DNA of 5,034 bases, from assembly GCA_019090405.1 (NCBI GenBank), contig JAHRVZ010000112.1, forward strand, positions 1 to 5,034. Direction: 5' to 3'. Below are positions 1-5,034 of the stretch, piece by piece; position 1 is the stretch's first letter, and every line of letters starts with the position of its first letter. Made by a program: the position numbers and the translations under genes. Below the pieces are notes generated by a model, which was not told the DNA's origin, made no database searches, and saw only the letters and a program-made list of their open reading frames with translations. Source of the DNA: Paracoccaceae bacterium. Lineage in GTDB: Bacteria; Pseudomonadota; Alphaproteobacteria; Rhodobacterales; Rhodobacteraceae.

Positions 1-1116
1 GCGTTGGCCGGGGCGATTACTGCGGCCGATCCTTCGGCCACGGCACTGATCCTGACAGGGTCGCCAGTGGCCGGAAGGTTCACCTTTCCACAGCGCGTTG
101 ACCATGTGCGCCTGCCCGGTGTCACAAAGCGCAGCGACGGAAGCTATGCCTCTCAGACAATGGGGATGGATATCGAAGAAACCACCGCATTGCGGGCTGG
201 TCTGATCCGTTCGACCGCACAACAGTACAAGCCTGATGTGCTGATCGTAGACAAGGAACCCACAGGATTTCGCGGTGAACTGATCCCGACGCTTGATCTT
301 TTGGCCGACGCTGGGACCACAAGGATGGTTCTTGGATTGCGCGATGTTCTGGACGAGCCGGACATTCTGGCCGTCGAATGGGACCGCAAAGGTGCGATTG
401 AGGCCACAGAAACCTATTACGACGAACTTTGGGTATATGGGCTGCAATCCATTTATGACCCGACTGCGGGATTGAATTTTAGTCCCTCGGTGCGCGCCCG
501 GATGCATTGGACCGGCTATTTACGACGCGAATTGACCATTCAAACCGAAACGCCCGATTACCCCTATATCCTGATTACCCCCGGTGGCGGAGGCGATGGC
601 GAGGCGATGGTCGATCTGGTCCTGTCTGCCTATGAACAAGACCCCCATCTTTCGCCCCATGCCAAATTGGTCTACGGGCCGTTTTTGTCCGGAGAATTAC
701 GGGCAGATTTCGAAACACGGGTGGAAAACCTGAATGGCCGGGTCAGCACCGTTGGTTTTGAATCCCAAATCGAGGGACTGTATTCCGGAGCGCAAGGCGT
801 GGTCTGCATGGGAGGCTATAACACGTTCTGCGAAGTGCTGTCTTTCAATAAACGCGCCGTTATCGTGCCGCGCACCGTGCCCCGGCTAGAGCAATACATT
901 CGCGCCAGCCGTGCCGAACAACTGGGTTTGGTGCGCATGCTGGACGAAACCCGTGACGGTATGACACCTGACTCTATGATCTCGGCGATCCGCAATCTGC
1001 CGCAGCAGAATCCACCTTCACAGGCGATGCCAGACGGGTTGCTGGATGGGCTTGATACCGTCACGAAACGCGTAGCCAGGCTGCTGAATTCACCCGCTAA
1101 GCAAGCCGCCGAATGA
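1..1116 (+). CDS. MurG-like predicted glycosyltransferase, GT-B fold (COG4671-like), 5'-partial
   Basis: The product probably transfers a sugar from a nucleotide-sugar donor in the cytoplasm; donor and acceptor are unknown. The frame is open from base 1, giving 371 codons before the TGA. The TTG at 4 is unlikely to be the real start. The visible protein begins inside the first Rossmann-like strand-helix unit (AADPSATALILTGSP), and comparison with the paralogue at 4019 suggests that about 20-25 N-terminal residues, including the usual GxGHxxR loop, lie upstream of the window. Family-like motifs are LPGVTKRSDG (about 112-141), VDKEP (247-261), GLRDVLDEP (about 334-360), WTGYLRR, a glycine-rich GGGGDG opening the C-terminal domain (583-600), and GGYNTFCE (811-834) followed by PRLEQYIRA. 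The last two are typical of the nucleotide-sugar binding face in MurG-like enzymes. There is no membrane segment. Its stop overlaps the next gene's ATG. The glycosyltransferase call is firm; the substrate is not known. Confidence 0.85.
   Translation, partial: ALAGAITAADPSATALILTGSPVAGRFTFPQRVDHVRLPGVTKRSDGSYASQTMGMDIEETTALRAGLIRSTAQQYKPDVLIVDKEPTGFRGELIPTLDLLADAGTTRMVLGLRDVLDEPDILAVEWDRKGAIEATETYYDELWVYGLQSIYDPTAGLNFSPSVRARMHWTGYLRRELTIQTETPDYPYILITPGGGGDGEAMVDLVLSAYEQDPHLSPHAKLVYGPFLSGELRADFETRVENLNGRVSTVGFESQIEGLYSGAQGVVCMGGYNTFCEVLSFNKRAVIVPRTVPRLEQYIRASRAEQLGLVRMLDETRDGMTPDSMISAIRNLPQQNPPSQAMPDGLLDGLDTVTKRVARLLNSPAKQAAE
1113..1116 (+). other. ATGA stop-start overlap (translational coupling)
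   Basis: The TGA ending the first glycosyltransferase and the ATG of the next share bases in ATGA. No strong Shine-Dalgarno precedes it, so re-initiation by the terminating ribosome is the likely route. The coupling is inferred; the overlap is seen directly. Confidence 0.8.
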
Positions 1117-2348
1117 GTCCGCCACTTGCCGTTGTGGTCAAGGGCTGGCCGCGCCTTTCCGAGACATTCATAGCTCAGGAACTGGTCGCATTAGAAGAGG
1201 CCGGGCACCAGTTTGAAATTTGGTCATTGCGGTTCCCCACCGATGTCAAACGCCACCCGCTGCATGACAAATTGCAGGCAAAGGTGCGGTATTTGCCTGA
1301 ATACCTTCATCAGGAACCGATGCGGGTTTTGCGGGCCTTTTTGCGCGCCCGTCGTCTGCCCGGGTTTAGCAAGGCATGGGCAATCTGGAAGGCCGATTAT
1401 GCACGCGATCGCACCCGTAATCGGGTGCGCCGGTTTGGTCAGGCTTGTGTCATGGCCATGGAATTGCCTTTGGAAACACGCGGGTTATATGCGCATTTCC
1501 TGCATACCCCGTCTTCGGTTGCACGATATGCGGCGATCATGCGGGGATTGCCTTGGGCGTTCTCGGCCCATGCCAAAGACATCTGGACCTCGCCTGACTG
1601 GGAACTGCGTGAAAAGCTGGCTGATCCGGCAAGGGGCGCATCCTTTGGCGCAACCTGCACCGCCTTTGGCGCAGAACATTTGCGTGGTTTATCCAGCGAT
1701 CCAGCCCGCATTGACCTGATCTATCACGGGCTTGATCTGACCCGCTTTCCGGCGGCACCAGACAAACCTTTGCGTAAAACTGGCGACCCGATGCATCTGC
1801 TATCTGTTGGGCGGTTGGTCGAAAAGAAAGGGTTCGATCGGTTGATTGACGCGCTGGCCCTATTGCCTGAAGGGCTGGATTGGCGCTGGACCCATATCGG
1901 TGGCGGTGAGCTGAAAACCAAAATGGCAGACCATGCGGAACGCGCTGGCGTAGCAGGTCGGATTGATTGGCTGGGGGCATGTGATCAGCCACAGGTCATC
2001 AAGGCGATGCACGCCGCTGATTTGTTTGTGCTGCCCAGCCGCATCGCCGCAGACGGAGACCGAGACGGGCTGCCAAATGTGCTGATGGAGGCCGCGTCGC
2101 AGCGTCTGCCAATCCTGTCCACCCCGGTGTCTGCAATCCCCGAATTTATCGACAACGGCATCCATGGCCTGTTGTCTGACGATCACCCAAAGGCATTGGC
2201 CGATGCGATCAGGTCGGTTGCGGATGATCCGGACAAGGCCGCAAACATGGCCGACGCGGCTTTGGCCCGACTTAAGTCAGACTTTGGCATGGATCCGGGT
2301 ATCAGTCGTCTTTCGGAACGTTTGACCCAATTATGCGGCGAACCCTGA
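1113..2348 (+). CDS. Glycosyltransferase, GT4-type, WcaL-like (411 aa)
   Basis: This is a predicted retaining GT-B transferase that adds a sugar to a growing glycan or glycolipid. The N-terminal domain opens with VVVKGWPRLSETFIAQEL, the 'PRLSETFI' signature of exopolysaccharide and colanic-acid GT4 enzymes, and carries SAHAKDIWTSP (roughly residues 151-161) at the acceptor side. The C-terminal glycosyltransferase group 1 domain has SVGRLVEKKGFDRL (about 232-245) and the donor-binding segment DGDRDGLPNVLMEAAS. In that segment the usual E-x7-E pair reads D318-x7-E326. The 411-residue length is normal for the family, and no signal peptide or membrane helix is visible. The ATG overlaps the upstream stop as ATGA and no strong Shine-Dalgarno is visible, so translation probably depends on re-initiation by ribosomes finishing the previous gene. 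The next gene begins one base after its stop. Sugar specificity cannot be assigned. Confidence 0.9.
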   Translation: MSPPLAVVVKGWPRLSETFIAQELVALEEAGHQFEIWSLRFPTDVKRHPLHDKLQAKVRYLPEYLHQEPMRVLRAFLRARRLPGFSKAWAIWKADYARDRTRNRVRRFGQACVMAMELPLETRGLYAHFLHTPSSVARYAAIMRGLPWAFSAHAKDIWTSPDWELREKLADPARGASFGATCTAFGAEHLRGLSSDPARIDLIYHGLDLTRFPAAPDKPLRKTGDPMHLLSVGRLVEKKGFDRLIDALALLPEGLDWRWTHIGGGELKTKMADHAERAGVAGRIDWLGACDQPQVIKAMHAADLFVLPSRIAADGDRDGLPNVLMEAASQRLPILSTPVSAIPEFIDNGIHGLLSDDHPKALADAIRSVADDPDKAANMADAALARLKSDFGMDPGISRLSERLTQLCGEP

Positions 2349-2349
2349 C

Positions 2350-3435
2350 ATGACCCGTGTTGCATTTTACGCCCCGATGAAACCCCCGACCCACCCGAAC
2401 CCATCCGGTGATCGCGAGATGGCGCGCAATTTGATAAAGGCAATTGCAGCAGGGTCGGCAACGGTCGATCTGGTGTCCGACCTTCGGGTCCATGATTCAG
2501 TTGGCGACCCGGAGAAACAGGCAAAGTTGCATAGGCACGCCAAAACCGAAATCGCGCGGCTTGTCCCTGAATTGTCGGCCAATGACACCCGCCTTTGGGT
2601 GACTTATCACAACTATTACAAAGCGCCTGACATGATCGGTCCCACTGTCGCGGGCGCATTGAACATCCCATATGTGCAGATCGAATCCAGCCGCGCCAAA
2701 AGCCGACTATCAGGCCCATGGTCAGCCTATGCAGCCGCTGCTGAAACTGCGGCGGACGCGGCTGATTTGATTTTCTATCCTATCCAGTTGGATATGCAGA
2801 CCCTAAAGCGGGACCAGACCAGCCAGCAACAGCTTGCCCAGCTTCGCCCATTTCTTCCGATCACGTCATTGGCGGCCAACACCTACCAACCTGATGGCCC
2901 GATGCTTGCTGTTGGCATGATGCGCAAACGCGATAAACTGGCCTCATACAGCGTTATCGCTGAAACCCTTGCCGCGCTGCAAACGCCAGACTGGCAGTTA
3001 AATATCGCCGGGGATGGCCCGGCGCGACCACAAATCGAGGCTTTGATGGAGCCGTTTGGCGATCAAGTCCGCTTTCTTGGCCAATTGGATCGTGACGCAA
3101 TGAGTACAGCATATGCAGAGGCATCACTTTTCCTGTGGCCAGGTGTCAACGAAGCCTACGGTATGGTCTATATTGAGGCGCAGGCCGCTGGGGTGCCTGT
3201 TGTGGCACAGGATCGTGATGGCGTGCGCGATGTGGTTCTGCCTGATGCTCTTGTTTCGATCAAAGACGGACCACAGGGTTTGGCAGGTCACCTTGACCAC
3301 CTTATGAATGATCCGGCCTTGCGGACATTGCGCAGTGTGGCCGGGCGCGCCATGATTGACAAAAACCACCTGATAGGAGCGGCCACTCATGATTTCTGGT
3401 CTGCCACTCGCCCCTTGCTGGACATGAAGCCATGA
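2350..3435 (+). CDS. Glycosyltransferase, GT4-type, second subfamily (361 aa)
   Basis: This is a predicted cytoplasmic GT-B glycosyltransferase of a type I recognise from alphaproteobacteria. The N-terminus has MKPPTHPNPSGDREMARNLI (residues 10-29), where the SGDR segment probably forms the first-domain loop. Further in are VTYHNYYKAPDMIGP and an alanine-rich helix (AYAAAAETAADAADLIF). The C-terminal donor domain starts near VGMMRKRDKLASY (188-200). It continues with AGDGPARPQIE (220-230), FLGQLDR, and a full E-x7-E donor motif in NEAYGMVYIEA (E268 and E276). The protein differs clearly from the preceding GT4 gene, so the two are unlikely to be a recent duplication and probably add different sugars or linkages. 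It starts one base after the upstream stop, with no convincing Shine-Dalgarno, and its stop overlaps the next ATG. No membrane segment is seen. Substrate is unknown. Confidence 0.88.
   Translation: MTRVAFYAPMKPPTHPNPSGDREMARNLIKAIAAGSATVDLVSDLRVHDSVGDPEKQAKLHRHAKTEIARLVPELSANDTRLWVTYHNYYKAPDMIGPTVAGALNIPYVQIESSRAKSRLSGPWSAYAAAAETAADAADLIFYPIQLDMQTLKRDQTSQQQLAQLRPFLPITSLAANTYQPDGPMLAVGMMRKRDKLASYSVIAETLAALQTPDWQLNIAGDGPARPQIEALMEPFGDQVRFLGQLDRDAMSTAYAEASLFLWPGVNEAYGMVYIEAQAAGVPVVAQDRDGVRDVVLPDALVSIKDGPQGLAGHLDHLMNDPALRTLRSVAGRAMIDKNHLIGAATHDFWSATRPLLDMKP
3432..3435 (+). other. ATGA stop-start overlap between GT4 and phosphatase genes
   Basis: The stop of the second GT4 gene and the start of the phosphatase gene share ATGA. 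Only a weak GGA (3420-3422) sits at a workable distance upstream. The overlap implies that the phosphatase is made in step with the transferase before it, which supports a shared pathway role. Confidence 0.8.
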
Positions 3436-4022
3436 TCAAAATCGCCCTTCTTCGCCACGGACATACCAGTTGGAACCGCGCCGGTCAGATACAGGGACGC
3501 AGCGACATCCCTCTGGATGACGACGCGCGCCAAGAATTGCAGCAGTATCAACTGCCAGACGACTGGAAGAGTGCCGAACTGTGGTCCAGTCCACTGGGCC
3601 GCGCCCGCGAGACCGCCGAAATTATCGCGGGCCACAGCCCGAAAACCGCACCGGGACTAACCGAAATGTTCTGGGGAGATTGGGAAGGCAAACGCGGCGT
3701 TGATCTGCAGGCGCAACCGGATTCAGGGTTTCGTCACATCGAGGACTGGGGCTGGTCCTATTGCCCGCCCAATGGCGAAAGCCCACAGCAGGTTTCGGAT
3801 CGCCTGATGCCATGGCTGAACGCGCTGACACAGGACAGTGTTGCAGTTTGTCATATCGGCATCATGCGGGTGCTAATGGCGCGCGCGACCGGGTGGGATT
3901 TTGACGGACCGGCCCCGTTTCGCATCAAACGCAACCGGCTATTTGTACTGCGACTGAACAACGGCGTGCTAACCGCCGATCCCGACCCGGTGCGCCTGAT
4001 CCGCCGCGAGGATGCAACGTGA
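3432..4022 (+). CDS. Histidine phosphatase family protein (phosphoglycerate mutase-like, 196 aa)
   Basis: This is a probable phosphomonoesterase of the histidine phosphatase superfamily, working through a phosphohistidine intermediate. The expected active-site pieces are present in order: LLRHGHTSWN (R8, nucleophile H9), IQGRSDIPL (residues 20-28), SSPLGRARETA with R57, LTEMFWGDWEG with the likely acid E78, PPNGES (112-117), and the second histidine H141 in VAVCHIGIMRVLMA. At 196 residues it is a minimal single-domain member, closer to small phosphatases annotated CobC or GpmB than to a full glycolytic mutase. With no signal peptide it should be cytoplasmic. Its ATG overlaps the upstream stop and its TGA overlaps the next gene's GTG. 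Its place among four glycosyltransferases suggests it dephosphorylates a sugar-phosphate, phosphorylated glycoside or lipid intermediate of the same pathway, though housekeeping phosphatase or mutase activity is not excluded. The family call is very secure; the substrate is inferred only by context. Confidence 0.93.
   Translation: MIKIALLRHGHTSWNRAGQIQGRSDIPLDDDARQELQQYQLPDDWKSAELWSSPLGRARETAEIIAGHSPKTAPGLTEMFWGDWEGKRGVDLQAQPDSGFRHIEDWGWSYCPPNGESPQQVSDRLMPWLNALTQDSVAVCHIGIMRVLMARATGWDFDGPAPFRIKRNRLFVLRLNNGVLTADPDPVRLIRREDAT
4008..4012 (+). promoter_or_regulatory. Shine-Dalgarno (GAGGA) for the GTG-start gene at 4019
   Basis: GAGGA lies inside the last codons of the phosphatase gene. The GAGG core ends seven bases before the GTG at 4019, a good spacing for ribosome binding. 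It is the clearest ribosome binding site at any junction in this window and decides the otherwise ambiguous non-ATG start of the following gene. Confidence 0.6.
4019..4022 (+). other. GTGA stop-start overlap between phosphatase and second MurG-like gene
   Basis: The GTG start and the phosphatase TGA share four bases. Together with the GAGGA just upstream, this allows both re-initiation and independent ribosome entry for the last gene. Confidence 0.75.
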
Positions 4023-5034
4023 AGGCATTTATTGCCGTCACTCATCTGCTGGGCACCGGGCATCTAAGCCGCGCATTAACATTGGCGCGGGCCTTTGTGG
4101 CCAAAGGTCACGACGTGCTTGTTGCGTCTGGTGGAATGCCTGCTTTGCAACTGGATCACACTGGTATTCAGTTGCTGCAATTGCCCGCGCTGCGGTCTGA
4201 CGGGACCAATTTCACCCGATTGCTGGATGATACAGGTTGCCCTGCGCAAAGCAGCTATCTGGATCAGCGCAGCCATGCGTTGAACAACGCTGTCACCCGA
4301 TTTCAACCTGACATTCTGATCACAGAACTTTTTCCCTTTGGCCGCCGCGTTCTAAGTGACGAATTCCTGTCACTGCTGCAAACCGCCAAATCCCTGCCGA
4401 CACCGCCGGTCATTCTGTCCTCGATCCGCGACATCCTTGCGCCGCCTTCCAAGCCCGCCAAGGCCACCCGTGCGGATGACATTATTGCCCGCTATTACAA
4501 CGCAGTTCTGGTCCATTCCGACCCCAACAGCACAAAACTGGATCAAAGCTGGCCGGTGTCGGATAAGCTGGCGCCGGTTCTTCGCTATACCGGCTATGTC
4601 GCGCCCGCCAACGCCCTGCCCCATCCTGATAATGCCGGTGCGAACGAAATATTGGTCAGTGCGGGCGGCGGCAGCGTTGGCGACAGGTTGTTTCAAACCG
4701 CCGTGGATACCGCGCGGCTGAATCCCAATCAGCAATGGCGGTTATTGGTTGGCGGCAGCAACGCCGCGGATCAGATCGCGATGCTTGTCGATCAGGCCCA
4801 TGGCAGCCGCACAATAATCGAACCTGCCCGACCTGATTTCCGCCAAATGCTGCCCAACGCCGCCGCCTCGGTCAGTATGTGTGGCTATAACACCGCGCTG
4901 GATCTGTTGCAGGCTGGCACACCCGCCGTAATGATCCCATTTGATGCCGGCAATGAAGTCGAACAAACCCTGCGTGCCACGTCTTTGGCTGCTATGCCCG
5001 CTCTGTCAGTTCTCAGCAGCGCCGATTTGACGCC
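4019..5034 (+). CDS. MurG-like predicted glycosyltransferase, second paralogue, GTG start, 3'-partial
   Basis: The frame stays open from GTG 4019 to the window end, giving 338 full codons with no stop. The N-terminus MKAFIAVTHLLGTGHLSRAL carries the GTGHxxR loop typical of MurG-like GT-B enzymes right after the first strand, which fixes the start. Next come LVASGG, PDILITELFPFGRR (roughly residues 97-110), SSIRDIL (134-140), RYYNAVLVHSD, YTGYV, the glycine-rich SAGGGS that opens the donor-binding domain (214-219), CGYNT (288-292) and VEQTLRA (314-320). These align in order with the gene at 1-1116 (PDVLIVDKEPTG, GLRDVL, TYYDELWVYG, WTGYL, PGGGG, GGYNT, LEQYIRA), so the two are diverged homologues. 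By that alignment perhaps 40 C-terminal residues lie beyond the window. The GTG overlaps the phosphatase stop as GTGA and has a good Shine-Dalgarno. The protein is predicted to be cytoplasmic or peripheral to the membrane; donor and acceptor are unknown. Confidence 0.87.
   Translation, partial: MKAFIAVTHLLGTGHLSRALTLARAFVAKGHDVLVASGGMPALQLDHTGIQLLQLPALRSDGTNFTRLLDDTGCPAQSSYLDQRSHALNNAVTRFQPDILITELFPFGRRVLSDEFLSLLQTAKSLPTPPVILSSIRDILAPPSKPAKATRADDIIARYYNAVLVHSDPNSTKLDQSWPVSDKLAPVLRYTGYVAPANALPHPDNAGANEILVSAGGGSVGDRLFQTAVDTARLNPNQQWRLLVGGSNAADQIAMLVDQAHGSRTIIEPARPDFRQMLPNAAASVSMCGYNTALDLLQAGTPAVMIPFDAGNEVEQTLRATSLAAMPALSVLSSADLT

Noticed and set aside
4..6. TTG as the start codon of the first gene
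   Set aside because: The protein would begin in the middle of the first Rossmann-like unit and lack the GxGHxxR loop seen in the paralogue at 4019. The frame is open to base 1, so the true start is upstream of the window.
1410..1429. Perfect 8-bp GC-rich hairpin with a TAAT loop (possible terminator)
   Set aside because: It lies inside the first GT4 coding sequence, no T-run follows it, and its bases encode an ordinary Arg-rich helix, so it is probably chance.
1213..1719. 168-codon + strand frame inside the first GT4 gene
   Set aside because: It is out of frame within a gene with strong family motifs and gives a Cys/Arg/Pro-rich translation with no domain.
1537..1992. 151-codon open frame on the - strand within the first GT4 gene
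   Set aside because: It is fully antisense to conserved GT4 coding sequence, and its composition is unlike a real protein.
2183..2719. 178-codon open frame on the - strand across the GT4-GT4 junction
   Set aside because: It is antisense to two genes with clear glycosyltransferase motifs, and its translation is rich in Arg, Trp, Cys and Pro with no recognisable domain, so it is a shadow of GC-rich coding sequence.
4012..4200. ATG at 4012 as the start of the gene after the phosphatase
   Set aside because: This frame closes after 62 codons and gives no domain, whereas GTG 4019 opens a long frame with the correct N-terminal glycosyltransferase loop.
4356..4735. Overlapping 121-codon frames on both strands near the right end
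   Set aside because: Both are shadows of the MurG-like gene that runs from 4019 in the third frame; neither shows family motifs.

Overview
The window is a single, fully coding stretch of a compact bacterial operon, with all genes on the + strand. It holds five open reading frames: three complete, one cut at the 5' window edge and one cut at the 3' edge. Four are predicted glycosyltransferases and one is a histidine phosphatase. GC content looks to be in the high fifties by eye. The protein sequences resemble alphaproteobacterial, probably Rhodobacterales-type (Roseobacter-like), families. That placement is inferred from family resemblance, since no rRNA or marker gene is present.

Layout: (1) bases 1-1116, a GT-B glycosyltransferase of the MurG-like predicted type (COG4671-like), missing its N-terminus; (2) 1113-2348, a GT4-type glycosyltransferase of the colanic-acid WcaL-like kind; (3) 2350-3435, a second, different GT4-type glycosyltransferase; (4) 3432-4022, a histidine phosphatase with the RHG motif; (5) 4019-5034, a second MurG-like glycosyltransferase, starting at GTG and running off the window. 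The last gene has no stop codon inside the window, so it is easily missed, but its reading frame is open and its motifs are clear.

The junctions are ATGA overlap, one-base gap, ATGA overlap and GTGA overlap, which suggests one polycistronic message with translational coupling. There is no intergenic space, and I see no promoter, terminator, RNA gene, mobile element, CRISPR array or repeat family.

Inferred role: none of the proteins shows a signal peptide or membrane segment, so they probably act in the cytoplasm or at the inner face of the membrane. Together they look like part of a pathway that builds a surface glycan, glycolipid or other glycoside by sequential sugar transfer. The phosphatase probably removes a phosphate from a pathway intermediate. 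Sugar donors, acceptors and the final product cannot be read from the sequence. The most notable points are the two divergent MurG-like paralogues bracketing the other three genes, and the phosphatase embedded among transferases. I do not see clear evidence of a wholly new kind of system.
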